This document shows, one piece after another, positions 43,873-52,105 of a stretch of 64,000 bases of DNA; position 1 is the stretch's first letter; each line of letters starts with the position of its first letter. The stretch comes from Oceanitalea sp047302425 (GTDB lineage: Bacteria > Actinomycetota > Actinomycetes > Actinomycetales > Actinomycetaceae): contig NZ_CP154855.1 of NCBI RefSeq assembly GCF_047302425.1, positions 1,674,001 to 1,738,000 on the forward strand, read 5' to 3'. Both the position numbers and the translations under genes were made by a program. The notes under the pieces were generated by a model. The model was given only the letters and a program-made list of their open reading frames with translations. It did no database searches and was not told where the DNA came from.

Positions 43873-45225
43873 ATGTCCCGGACGAGTCAGGGACACGACT
43901 TCACGCAGGGCAGCACCTTCCGCCAGCTCGTCACGTTCTCGGCGCCGATCATGCTGGCGAACCTGCTGCAGACGTCCTTCCAGTTCGTCGACAGCCTGTG
44001 GATCGGCAACCTGCTCGGCGCGGACGCGCTGGCCGCCGTCGCCGTCTCCGCCGTCATCGTCTTCACGGGGCTGTCCTTCGTCATCGGGATGAACAACGCC
44101 GCGCTGACGATCCTGTCCCAGCACCGCGGGCGGCGGGACGAGGACGGGCTGGCTCGTTACCTCAACGCCTTTGTCGTCATCCAGTTCCTGCTCGCGCTCG
44201 TGCTCGGCGCCGCCGGGTTCCTGCTCTCCGGGACGCTGCTCGAGGTGCTCGGCACGCCCTCGGAGATCGTCGCGCCGGCGCAGGCGTACCTGCAGACCAC
44301 CTTCCTGGGCATCCCGTTCCTCTTCGGCTACAACTTCATCAGCACGGTGCTGCGGGCTATGGGGGACAGCCGCACGCCGCTGCGCTTCGTCGTCGTGGCG
44401 GTGCTGCTCAACCTCGTCCTCGACCCGCTGTTCATCCACGTGCTGGGCCTGGGGGTGCGGGGCGCCGCCGTCGCGACGGTGGTGTCGCAGGGCGTCGCGT
44501 TCCTCTACGGGGCGGTCTACGTGAGCCGACGGCGGCTCGCGCCCTTCCGGCGGCCGACCCGGCCCGCGTGGACCGAGGTCCGCACGATCCTCAACCTCGG
44601 CATCCCCTCGGGCCTGCAGATGGCGGTCATCTCGGCCGGGTCCGCGGCGATCATCAGCGTCGTCACCGGGTTCGGGACCGCCGCTGTCGGCGGGTACGGG
44701 GCGGCGCAGCGGATCGACTCGCTCATCATCCTGCCGGCGCAGGCGCTGGGGATCGCGGTGTCGAGCATGGCCGGGCAGAACATCGGCTCGGGCAGCTGGG
44801 AGCGCGTGGGCCGCATCTCCCGGGTGGGGGTGCTGTACAACCTCGCGATCATGACGACGGTCGCGCTGCTCGTCGTGCTGCTGGCGCGCCCGGCGGTGAC
44901 GCTGTTCGTCCGCGAGCCGGAGACCGTCGAGTTAGGCGTCACCTACCTGCGGATCGTCGCGCTGTTCTACCCGTTCCTCGGGATCAACTTCGTCCTCAAC
45001 GGCGTCGTGCGCGCGGCAGGGGCGATGTACCAGGTGCTCGCGCTCAACATCATCTCCTTCTGGGTGCTGCGCTTCCCGCTCGCCTCGCTGTTCGCCGGCT
45101 GGTTCGGGGAGCAGGGGATCGCGCTGGGGATGGGGGCGAGCTTCGTCCTCAGCAGCGCGTTCGCGTACCTGTACTACCGCTTCGGCAGGTGGCGGGAGAA
45201 GGAGCTGTTCGCCGAGCGCGGGTAG
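43873..45225 (+). CDS. MATE-family efflux transporter
   Basis: The 450-residue protein has 12 membrane segments in two related halves, each opening with the MATE pattern: FRQLVTFSAPIMLANLLQTS in the first and ILNLGIPSGLQMAVISAGSA in the second. Also seen are LRAMGDSRTPLRFVV and VVRAAGAMYQVLALN, the conserved loop motifs of the NorM/DinF type. It would export cationic drugs or metabolites using Na+ or H+. ATG at 43873. No regulator is adjacent. Confidence 0.92.
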   Translation: MSRTSQGHDFTQGSTFRQLVTFSAPIMLANLLQTSFQFVDSLWIGNLLGADALAAVAVSAVIVFTGLSFVIGMNNAALTILSQHRGRRDEDGLARYLNAFVVIQFLLALVLGAAGFLLSGTLLEVLGTPSEIVAPAQAYLQTTFLGIPFLFGYNFISTVLRAMGDSRTPLRFVVVAVLLNLVLDPLFIHVLGLGVRGAAVATVVSQGVAFLYGAVYVSRRRLAPFRRPTRPAWTEVRTILNLGIPSGLQMAVISAGSAAIISVVTGFGTAAVGGYGAAQRIDSLIILPAQALGIAVSSMAGQNIGSGSWERVGRISRVGVLYNLAIMTTVALLVVLLARPAVTLFVREPETVELGVTYLRIVALFYPFLGINFVLNGVVRAAGAMYQVLALNIISFWVLRFPLASLFAGWFGEQGIALGMGASFVLSSAFAYLYYRFGRWREKELFAERG

Positions 45226-45254
45226 CCACCCCGCCCACGAGCGGCGCGTCACCG

Positions 45255-45272
45255 GGCCGCCGTCCGGCGGCC
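45255..45272 (+). terminator. Short GC hairpin after MATE gene
   Basis: GGCCGCCG-TC-CGGCGGCC forms a perfect 8-bp stem with a very tight loop 30 bp after the MATE stop. Weak terminator candidate. Confidence 0.35.
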
Positions 45273-45315
45273 GGGACGAGCCGACGGACGCGCCAGGGCG
45301 TCCGACCTCGGATCT

Positions 45316-45348
45316 GGTCACGCACTGTTCACCTGGCGTTGGCCGCAC
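45316..45348 (+). promoter_or_regulatory. Candidate PHO box (PhoP-binding direct repeats)
   Basis: Three consecutive 11-nt units, GGTCACGCACT, GTTCACCTGGC and GTTGGCCGCAC, lie 68-100 bp before the HAD-phn operon. The first seven bases of the second match GTTCACC exactly, the core of actinobacterial PHO boxes built of 11-nt direct repeats. This suggests PhoR-PhoP control on phosphate limitation. Confidence 0.55.
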
Positions 45349-45415
45349 CGTCCACTCGACCTGCCACTGTCGGACGCAACGTCCAGAGCGGGCGGGTGAG
45401 TGAGAAGGAGCCTCG

Positions 45416-46108
45416 GTGGGGCGCACGGTGATCTTCGACTTCGACGGGACGATCTCGCTCGGCGACGGCCCGCTCGACGCCTACGCCCGGTGCGTCGCCC
45501 GGCTGGCCGGCTCCGAGGCGCTGCTCGGCGAGGTGGCGGCTGCGCGCGCCCTCGACGCCGAGCGGCCCGGCACCTACCGCGACGGGTACCACGCGGTGGC
45601 CGCGGCGGCGCACGCCGTCGGGATCGACGACGCGACCCTCTCCGCGGGCTACCTGCGCAGCCGTGAGCTGCTCGGTACCGACGCGGCGCCGGTCACCGCG
45701 CCCCGCGGGCTCGGTGCCTTCCTCCGCCGGCTCGCCCAGGACGCCCGGCTCGTGCTCGTGACCAATGCGCCCGCCATCCGGATCCCCGAGGCGCTCGAGG
45801 CGCTCGGTGCCGACGGCGCGTTCGACGACGTCGTGTGCGCGGCGGGCAAGCCCGCCGGCCTCGCGGCGGTCATCGAGCAGGCGCTAGCCATCGGCCCGGT
45901 CCTGTCCGTCGGCGACATCGACGAGTTCGACCTCGCGCCGGCTCGCCTGCTCGGGGCCGACACCGCCCTCGTCGGCCCGGCCGCTCGGGTCGACGCCGGC
46001 CGCTCCACCTTCGCCGCCGAGCGGCTCGACCTGCTCTACGCGGACATCGCCGCGTGGGCCGCCGCCCCCGTTCCCGCACCCACCACCGACACGCCCGCCC
46101 GGGCGTGA
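45416..46108 (+). CDS. HAD-superfamily phosphatase, first gene of phn operon
   Basis: The 230-residue protein has the HAD motif I at its start (VIFDFDGTISLGDG, nucleophile Asp in DFDGT), motif II LVLVTNAP, a Lys (AAGKPAGLAA) as motif III and the acidic motif IV SVGDIDEFDLAP. It would hydrolyse a small phosphate ester in the cytosol. GTG at 45416 follows AAGGAG by 5 bp. It heads an operon with a phosphonate-type importer, so it may release phosphate from the imported compound or a product. It is not clearly phosphonoacetaldehyde hydrolase (PhnX). Confidence 0.82.
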   Translation: MGRTVIFDFDGTISLGDGPLDAYARCVARLAGSEALLGEVAAARALDAERPGTYRDGYHAVAAAAHAVGIDDATLSAGYLRSRELLGTDAAPVTAPRGLGAFLRRLAQDARLVLVTNAPAIRIPEALEALGADGAFDDVVCAAGKPAGLAAVIEQALAIGPVLSVGDIDEFDLAPARLLGADTALVGPAARVDAGRSTFAAERLDLLYADIAAWAAAPVPAPTTDTPARA

Positions 46109-46134
46109 CACCCTCACGAAAGGCAGACCCAGAC

Positions 46135-47136
46135 ATGCGCCACATCGCCTCCACCGCCGGCGCCGCCGTCGTGCTCCTCGCGCTCGCCGCGTGCGGGACC
46201 TCGGACGACGCGGACGCCTCCGCCGCCACCGGCGGGTCGGACGACTGGCCCTCAGAGATCACCCTCGCGCTCATCCCCAACGAGAACGTCACCGACCTCG
46301 TCACCTCCGTCGCCCCGCTCACCGACTACCTCTCCGAGGAGCTCGGCGTCACCGTCGAGGGGGTCGTCACCCGTGACTACCAGGCCGCCGTCGAGGCGAT
46401 CGGCTCCGGCCAGGCGCACATCGCCATCGCCGACGCCGGGTCCCTCGCCGCCGCGGAGGACCGCTACGGCGCCCACGCCGTCCTGCAGGACGTGCGTTTC
46501 GGCGCCTCCCAGTACGCCGCGCAGTTCTTCACCAACAACCCCGACAAGTACTGCGACGACGAGCCGGTCGCCGCGACCTACGCCGCCACCGGCCAGAGCT
46601 TCCTCTACTGCAACGGGGTCGCCGAGGGGGAGGAGAACACCGGCGTCGGGCCGATCGGCGTGGAGATGCTCAGCCGGATCGAGCCCGGCACCCCCGTCGC
46701 CTTCGGCAACACCACCTCCCCGGCCGGCTACCAGCTGCCCGTCCTGGCGCTGGAGGAGCAGGGCGTGGACATCGACGAGCTCGACCAGGTGCCCGTCACC
46801 GGCAACGACACCCTCATCATGGCCGTCTACAACGGGGACGCCGAGGTGGGCTTCGCGTTCTGGGACGCGCGCAGCTCGATCGACGAGTCCGAGGTGCCCG
46901 ACCTCGGGGAGAAGGTCGTCGTCTTCGGCCTGTCCGAGATGTACCCCAACGGCGGCGTCGTCCTGTCCGACGAGCTCCCGGAGGACCTGCGCGGGGAGAT
47001 CACCGACCTGCTCGACAACTACTCCGAGGTGGACCCGGAGACGCTGCAGAACCTCTTCGACCAGACCGACTGGGTGCCGGCCGACCCCGCGGCGATCGAC
47101 CTCGCCCGTGAGGTCAACGCCCGGTTCAGTGAGTGA
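46135..47136 (+). CDS. phnD: Phosphonate/phosphite-type ABC transporter binding lipoprotein
   Basis: The 333-residue protein has a lipoprotein signal (AVVLLALAACGTSDD) and the PhnD/PtxB fold: ITLALIPNENVTDLV, LSEELGVTVEGVVTRDYQAA, EAIGSGQAHIAIADAGSL, and FGNTTSPAGYQLPVLAL. Such proteins bind phosphonates, phosphite or related oxyanions outside the membrane. The ligand here is uncertain; two extra Cys (YCDDE and LYCNG) may form a disulfide. It is followed within 8 bp by the ATPase gene. Confidence 0.88.
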   Translation: MRHIASTAGAAVVLLALAACGTSDDADASAATGGSDDWPSEITLALIPNENVTDLVTSVAPLTDYLSEELGVTVEGVVTRDYQAAVEAIGSGQAHIAIADAGSLAAAEDRYGAHAVLQDVRFGASQYAAQFFTNNPDKYCDDEPVAATYAATGQSFLYCNGVAEGEENTGVGPIGVEMLSRIEPGTPVAFGNTTSPAGYQLPVLALEEQGVDIDELDQVPVTGNDTLIMAVYNGDAEVGFAFWDARSSIDESEVPDLGEKVVVFGLSEMYPNGGVVLSDELPEDLRGEITDLLDNYSEVDPETLQNLFDQTDWVPADPAAIDLAREVNARFSE

Positions 47137-47143
47137 CCACCCC

Positions 47144-48001
47144 ATGACGGCGCACCTCGCGCGGCCCGGGGCCGGGACCACCGCGGTCCCGGCCCCCGGG
47201 GCCGGGACCACCGCGGTCCCGGCCCCCGGGTCGTGGCCCATCGAGCTCGACGGCGTCACGGTCCGCTACCCGAACGGCGTCGTCGCGCTCAAGGACGTCT
47301 CGCTGTCCATCGCGGCCGGGGAGATGGTGTCGGTCGTCGGGCTGTCCGGTTCGGGCAAGTCGACGATGATCCGCACGATCAACCGCCTCGTCACCCCGAC
47401 GGCGGGAACGGTGACGGTGGGTCCGCACACGATGACGGCGCTGTCCGGGCGTCGGCTGCGCGAGGCGCGCGGTCAGATCGGGATGATCTTCCAGGGCTTC
47501 AACCTCGCCGAGCGGGCCAGCGTCTACCAGAACGTGCTCGTCGGCCGGCTGTCCCACCACGCCACCTGGCGCACCCTGCTGGGGGCGGCGACGGCGGAGG
47601 ACCGCGAGGTCGTCGCCCGGTCGCTGCAGTCGGTCGGCATGCTCGAGCGGGTCTGGCACCGGGCCGGTGCCCTGTCCGGCGGGCAGAAGCAGCGCGTCGC
47701 GATCGCGCGGGCACTGAGCCAGCAGCCGGCCGTCATGCTCGCGGACGAGCCCGTCGCAAGCCTCGACCCGCCCACCGCGCACGCGGTGATGTCGGACCTG
47801 ACGGCGATCAACGCCGAACGTGGGCTCACCGTGCTCGTCAACCTCCACCTGATGGACCTCGCCCGCGAGTACACCACCAGGATGATCGGCCTGCGCGGGG
47901 GAGAGGTGGTCTACGACGGACCCGCGGCCAGCGCCACCGAGGCGGACTTCGCCGCGATCTACGGGAGGCCGGTGCAGCCCCGCGACCGGCTGGGACAGTG
48001 A
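47144..48001 (+). CDS. phnC: Phosphonate-type ABC transporter ATPase
   Basis: The 285-residue ATPase has Walker A GLSGSGKST, Q-loop MIFQGFNL, ABC signature ALSGGQKQR and Walker B VMLADEPVASLD, all in PhnC order, with the D-loop followed by ITAINAERGLTVLVNLHLMD. The extra N-terminal 30 residues contain two copies of GAGTTAVPAP, encoded by an identical 30-bp tandem repeat. An in-frame GTG at 47129 overlapping the phnD stop is an alternative start; no start exists between the repeat and the ATPase core. Confidence 0.92.
   Translation: MTAHLARPGAGTTAVPAPGAGTTAVPAPGSWPIELDGVTVRYPNGVVALKDVSLSIAAGEMVSVVGLSGSGKSTMIRTINRLVTPTAGTVTVGPHTMTALSGRRLREARGQIGMIFQGFNLAERASVYQNVLVGRLSHHATWRTLLGAATAEDREVVARSLQSVGMLERVWHRAGALSGGQKQRVAIARALSQQPAVMLADEPVASLDPPTAHAVMSDLTAINAERGLTVLVNLHLMDLAREYTTRMIGLRGGEVVYDGPAASATEADFAAIYGRPVQPRDRLGQ
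47168..47227. repeat. Tandem identical 30-bp palindromic repeat in phnC
   Basis: Two identical 30-bp units (47168-47197, 47198-47227) each contain a perfect 12-bp inverted repeat (GGGGCCGGGACC / GGTCCCGGCCCC) around a 5-nt loop, so each can fold as a hairpin in the mRNA just after phnD. They are in frame and encode GAGTTAVPAP twice. Confidence 0.85.
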
Positions 48002-48002
48002 C

Positions 48003-48806
48003 ATGACGACGCACAACCTCACGCTCCCGGCCCGCCCGCGTACGTGGTCCCGCCGGCTGATGATCGCCGTCGTCCTCGTCGCGCTGACCGTGGCGACGAC
48101 CATCCCGGCGATCGGCGGGGTCGAGATCGACCTCATGGCGATCGTGCGCAACTGGCGCAACGGCGCCGAGCGCATCACCGACATGTTCCGGCCCGACTGG
48201 TCGATCCTCCCGCGCACCTGGCAGCCGCTGCTGGAGACCCTGCAGATGGCCGTCGTCGGGGCGGCGATCTCGGCGCTGCTGGCCGTCCCGCTCTCGCTGT
48301 GGGCCGCGCGGCCCACCAACCCGCGCACGCCGGCTCGGCGGGCGGTGCGGTTCGTCGTCAACGTCGTGCGAGCGGTCCCCGACCTCGTCTACGCGACGAT
48401 CCTCGTCGCGATGGTGGGCGTGGGGGCACTGCCCGGCGTGATCACCCTCGTGATGTTCGACGTCGGCATCGTCGTCAAGCTGGTCTCGGAGGCCATCGAC
48501 TCGGCCGACGCGGGCTACCTCGAGGCCGGACACGCCGCGGGCGGGACCCAGACACAGGTGAACCGGCTCATGGCACTGCCGCAGTCCTGGCCCGTGATCG
48601 CCTCGCAGGTGCTCTACTCCCTCGAGCTCAACGTGCGGATCTCGGCGATCCTCGGGCTCGTCGGTGCCGGCGGCATCGGGCGGCTCATCGACGAGGTCCG
48701 CGGCTTCTACCGGTACGACGCGCTCGCGACGATCATCCTGCAGATCCTCGTGGTCGTCCTGCTCATCGAGGTGGTCTCGAACCTGCTGCGGAAGAGGCTG
48801 CGATGA
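48003..48806 (+). CDS. phnE: Phosphonate-type ABC transporter permease 1
   Basis: The 267-residue membrane protein has a PhnE-type permease domain: LETLQMAVVGAAISALLAVPLSLWAARPT, RFVVNVVRAVPDLVYATILV, the EAA-like loop EAGHAAGGTQTQVNRLMALP, and GLVGAGGIGRLIDEV (quoted in parts). It forms a heterodimer with the following permease, whose ATG overlaps its stop by 4 bp. Confidence 0.9.
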   Translation: MTTHNLTLPARPRTWSRRLMIAVVLVALTVATTIPAIGGVEIDLMAIVRNWRNGAERITDMFRPDWSILPRTWQPLLETLQMAVVGAAISALLAVPLSLWAARPTNPRTPARRAVRFVVNVVRAVPDLVYATILVAMVGVGALPGVITLVMFDVGIVVKLVSEAIDSADAGYLEAGHAAGGTQTQVNRLMALPQSWPVIASQVLYSLELNVRISAILGLVGAGGIGRLIDEVRGFYRYDALATIILQILVVVLLIEVVSNLLRKRLR

Positions 48807-49630
48807 CGACGACGGTCCTTGACCGGCCCGTCGGGGCCCCTCCCGTCGCACCCGCGCGACCCCGACGTCTCGCGGTGCGGCTGGTAGGCGGCCTCGCCGT
48901 CGCCGTGGTTGTCGTGTCCTTCTGGGGGCTGGGACTGGAGTGGGACAAGGTCGCCCGGCTGCCGGCCGACGTGCTGCGCTACCTCGGCCTCATGTTCACC
49001 GAGCCGAACTGGACGATGGTGCCCGAGGCGCTGTTCCAGACGTGGCGCTCGGTGTCGATGGCGTGGTTCGGCGCGCTGCTGGGCGTGCTGCTCTCCACGC
49101 TCCTGGGCGTCCCGGCCGCTCAGGGCGTGGGGCCGGCGTGGCTGCGGCTGCCGCTGCGCGGGGTCTTCGCCCTCGTCCGGGCGGTGCCCGAGGTGATCAT
49201 CGCGATCGTCATCCTCACCGTCACCGGGCTGACGCCGTTCACCGGAGCGCTCGCCCTGGCGATCGGCGGGATCGGCACGCACGCCAAGTGGACCTACGAG
49301 ACCATCGAGGCTGTGCCACCGGGGACGGCGGAGGCGGTGCGGGCGAGCGGCGGGTCCGTCGCCGAGGTGGTGCGCTGGGGGCTGTGGCCGGTGGCCGCGC
49401 CGGAGCTCATGTCCCTCGCGCTGTACCGCTTCGAGATCAACGTCCGCACCTCCGCGATCCTCGGGCTCATCGGGGTGGGCGGGATCGGTGACATGCTGAC
49501 GATCTACACGCAGGACAGGCAGTGGGACACGGTGGGTGTGCTCATCATCGTGGTCGTCGTCGTGACGATGGTGATCGACGCCGTGTCCGGTGCCGTGCGG
49601 CGGCGGATCGTCGAGGGGAGGGGCGCGTGA
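48803..49630 (+). CDS. phnE: Phosphonate-type ABC transporter permease 2
   Basis: The 275-residue permease repeats the PhnE pattern: WRSVSMAWFGALLGVLLSTL, FALVRAVPEVIIAIVILTVT, the loop AVRASGGSVAEVVRWGLWPV and LGLIGVGGIGDMLTIYTQDR. Six membrane segments are apparent. Two permease genes are usual in phosphite/phosphonate systems of this class. Its TGA overlaps the ATG of the regulator gene by one base. Confidence 0.9.
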   Translation: MTTTVLDRPVGAPPVAPARPRRLAVRLVGGLAVAVVVVSFWGLGLEWDKVARLPADVLRYLGLMFTEPNWTMVPEALFQTWRSVSMAWFGALLGVLLSTLLGVPAAQGVGPAWLRLPLRGVFALVRAVPEVIIAIVILTVTGLTPFTGALALAIGGIGTHAKWTYETIEAVPPGTAEAVRASGGSVAEVVRWGLWPVAAPELMSLALYRFEINVRTSAILGLIGVGGIGDMLTIYTQDRQWDTVGVLIIVVVVVTMVIDAVSGAVRRRIVEGRGA

Positions 49631-50484
49631 TGTGGAACGGCTCGGCCGATACCTCCCCGTCGGCACGGATCGCGGCCCTGCTCCCCTCCCTGCAGCGCAG
49701 CGAGCGGCGCGTGGCCGAGGCGGTGCTCGCCGATCCGGACCGGGCGGTGGACAGCACCGCCCAGGAGCTCGCCGACACCGTGGGCGTCGGCCGCGCCTCC
49801 GTGGTCCGCACCGCCCAGACGCTCGGGTACGACGGCTACCCCCAGCTGCGCGTGGCGCTGGCGCGGGAGCGGGTGGTGGAGCAGCCGACGGGGGAGTCCG
49901 ACGACGGAGCCCTCGGTGTCATGCGGGCGGCCATCGCCCGGTTCGGCAGTGGCCTGCCGAACATCGCCGGGGCGCTCACCGAGGAGGTGGTCGAGACCTT
50001 CGTCGCCGCGCTGGACGAGGCGGGTCAGGTGGTGATCGCCGCGAACGGGCTCTCGGCCCCGCTCGGTTACGACATCGCGCTGCGGCTGGCGACGGCGGGG
50101 CGCTCCGCGGCGTGGCTGCCCGACGGCTTGGCACAGGCGATCGCGGCCCGGCAGCTGCGGCCGGGAGACGTGCTGCTGGCGGTCTCCGGCTCGGGGGCGA
50201 GCCGGGCCACGCTAGACGTCGTCGACGCGGGGTGCGAGGCGGGCGCGACGGTGCTGGCGGTCACCCGCTTCTCCCGCTCCGCGTTGGTAGAGCGTGCCAC
50301 GCACACGCTCGTCGTCCCGCCGTCCGCCGAGTCCTTCCGCGACGAGCTCCTGCAGACCTCGCGGGCCGCGATGGCGCTCGTGGGGGAGCTGCTCGTGGAG
50401 GCGCTCATCGTCCGCCGGGACTCGCGAGCCCAGGCCGCGCGGATGGCAGTGCTCACCGAGGTGGCCAAGAGCCTGCGGGAGTAA
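49630..50484 (+). CDS. RpiR-family regulator with SIS domain
   Basis: The 284-residue protein has an RpiR-type N-terminal HTH (SERRVAEAVLADPDRAVDST, then TVGVGRASVVRTAQTLGYDG) and a C-terminal SIS sugar-phosphate-binding domain (VVIAANGLSAPLGYDIALRL, DVLLAVSGSGASRATLD, TVLAVTRFSRSALVE). It is co-transcribed with the phn importer, so a phosphosugar-like effector may control the operon in addition to the candidate PHO box. RpiR regulators are unusual partners of phn genes. Confidence 0.88.
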   Translation: MWNGSADTSPSARIAALLPSLQRSERRVAEAVLADPDRAVDSTAQELADTVGVGRASVVRTAQTLGYDGYPQLRVALARERVVEQPTGESDDGALGVMRAAIARFGSGLPNIAGALTEEVVETFVAALDEAGQVVIAANGLSAPLGYDIALRLATAGRSAAWLPDGLAQAIAARQLRPGDVLLAVSGSGASRATLDVVDAGCEAGATVLAVTRFSRSALVERATHTLVVPPSAESFRDELLQTSRAAMALVGELLVEALIVRRDSRAQAARMAVLTEVAKSLRE

Positions 50485-50495
50485 GCAGCGGGGGT

Positions 50496-50546
50496 CGACG
50501 ATGACGGCGCACCCTCCCTGCCCGGGTGGGTGCGCCGTCGTCGTCG
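50496..50546. terminator. Bidirectional hairpin between phn operon and metQ
   Basis: A 19-bp inverted repeat (CGACGATGACGGCGCACCC at 50496-50514 against GGGTGCGCCGTCGTCGTCG at 50528-50546, one G-T pair) sits between convergent genes. It contains the dispersed GACGACGACGGCGC element. Confidence 0.7.
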
Positions 50547-50564
50547 TGTGGTTCTAGAGCAAGC

Positions 50565-51413
50565 TCAGGACTGTAGCTCCTCCGGGATCCACCACAGGCC
50601 GTCGTTGTTCTCCTCCATGTAGGTGGCGAACTCCTCGGAGTGGTAGGCGTCGATGATGGCCTGGGCCCACTCGGCGTCGGCGTTCTCCTCCTTGACGACG
50701 ACCTGGAGGACGAGGTGGTCGAGGATGTCCTCGGTGGCCAGCGCGGTCGACGGGTCGATGCCGGCGTTGTAGACGATCGAGCCGGTGATGACGATGTAGT
50801 CGAAGTCGGTGCTCGCCGGGGGGATGGTCAGCGACCGCATCTCGGTGATCTGCAGGTTGTGCGGGTTCTCCACGATGTCCGCCTGCGTGAGCATCGCCGG
50901 GTCGGCCGACTCGTCGACCTCGATCCACCCGATCTTCTCCAGCAGGAGGTAGGCGCGGGCCATGTTCGAGGCGTCGTTGGGGACGGCGACCGTCGCGCCG
51001 TCGGGCACGTCCTCGAGGCTGTCGTGGTGGTCGGAGTAGATGCCCGCCGGGACCGTGGGGATCGGGGTGATCGGGACGAGGTCGCCGTCGTTCTCGGCGT
51101 TGAACGCCTCGAGGTAGGCGGTGTGCTGCTCGACGTTGAAGTCGACGTCGCCGTCGTTGAGGGCGATGTCGGCGGTGAGGAGGTCGGACACGTCCTGCGC
51201 CTGCAGGGTGTACCCCTGCTCCTCGAGGATGGGCGCGACGGCGTCCTCGAACAGCTCGGTGTACGGGCCCTGGGACTTGCTGTAGGTCAGCGTGGTCTTG
51301 TCGCCCGAGGCGGGGTCGGTGTCCTCGGACTCCACGGCGCCCGGCTCGGCGCAGGCCGCCAGGGTGAGGGCGAGGGCGGCACCGGCGACGGCGAGGGTAC
51401 GGATGTTCTTCAT
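50565..51413 (-). CDS. metQ: MetQ/NlpA-family binding lipoprotein
   Basis: The 282-residue protein has a lipoprotein signal (GAALALTLAACAEP) and the NLPA fold: GPYTELFEDAVAPILEEQGY, DGDVDFNVEQHTAYLEAFN, the conserved NDASNMARAYLLLE and ITGSIVYNAGIDPSTALA. It binds methionine or a related sulfur amino acid for MetNI. Third gene of metN-metI-metQ on the minus strand. Confidence 0.88.
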   Translation of the reverse strand: MKNIRTLAVAGAALALTLAACAEPGAVESEDTDPASGDKTTLTYSKSQGPYTELFEDAVAPILEEQGYTLQAQDVSDLLTADIALNDGDVDFNVEQHTAYLEAFNAENDGDLVPITPIPTVPAGIYSDHHDSLEDVPDGATVAVPNDASNMARAYLLLEKIGWIEVDESADPAMLTQADIVENPHNLQITEMRSLTIPPASTDFDYIVITGSIVYNAGIDPSTALATEDILDHLVLQVVVKEENADAEWAQAIIDAYHSEEFATYMEENNDGLWWIPEELQS

Positions 51414-51436
51414 GCTGGGTTTTCCCTTTCGAGGAG

Positions 51437-52105
51437 TCAGCGGGGTTCGCGCAGCCGGCGGGACAGGTAGTTGCCCGCCGCCTGCATGAGCTGGACGAAA
51501 ATGACGAGGATGACGACGGTGAAGATCATGAGCGGGGTGTTGAAGCGTTCCCGGCCGTAGGTGAGGGCGAGGTCGCCGACGCCGCCGCCCCCGCCGTAGC
51601 CGGCCATGGCGGTGGCGCCGAGGAGGCCGACGACGCTCGTGGTCAGCGCCAGGACGATGGAGCCGTACGCCTCGGGCAGGAGGAAGCGCCGGACGATCTG
51701 CGGGTTGCTCGCCCCCATGGCCTTGGCGGCCTCGAGCACGCCGGGGGACACCTCGAGCAGGCTCTGCTCGACCATCCGCGCGATGAACGGGGCGATGTAG
51801 ACGATCAGCGGGACGAGCGCGGCGCGGCTGCCCACGCTCGTGCCCACGATGGCCCGGGTGATCGGCATCATCGCGACGAGCAGGATGATGAACGGGATGC
51901 TGCGCACGATGTTGATCGAGACGTTGACCGCGGCGTAGGTGAAGCGGTTCTCCATGAGCCCGCCGCGGCGGCTGAGCACCAGCGCCAGCGCCAGCCCGAT
52001 GCCGATGACCGTGCCGATGAGCATTCCCCAGCCGAGCATGTAGACGGTCTGGACGCCGGCCAGCACCAGCCGGTCGACGGTGATGCCGAAGATCTCCTGG
52101 TCCAT
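51437..52105 (-). CDS. metI: Methionine-type ABC transporter permease
   Basis: The 222-residue permease has five membrane segments and the MetI pattern NIVRSIPFIILLVAMMPITR, VPLIVYIAPFIARMVEQSLL, EAAKAMGASNPQIVRRFLLP (EAA loop), and the conserved end AMAGYGGGGGVGDLALTYG. Its ATG overlaps the metN stop by one base. Confidence 0.92.
   Translation of the reverse strand: MDQEIFGITVDRLVLAGVQTVYMLGWGMLIGTVIGIGLALALVLSRRGGLMENRFTYAAVNVSINIVRSIPFIILLVAMMPITRAIVGTSVGSRAALVPLIVYIAPFIARMVEQSLLEVSPGVLEAAKAMGASNPQIVRRFLLPEAYGSIVLALTTSVVGLLGATAMAGYGGGGGVGDLALTYGRERFNTPLMIFTVVILVIFVQLMQAAGNYLSRRLREPR

Noticed and set aside
45416..46108. phnX phosphonoacetaldehyde hydrolase
   Set aside because: It is a HAD protein beside phn genes, but I cannot see the Schiff-base Lys cap motif typical of PhnX, so only a general phosphatase call is made.
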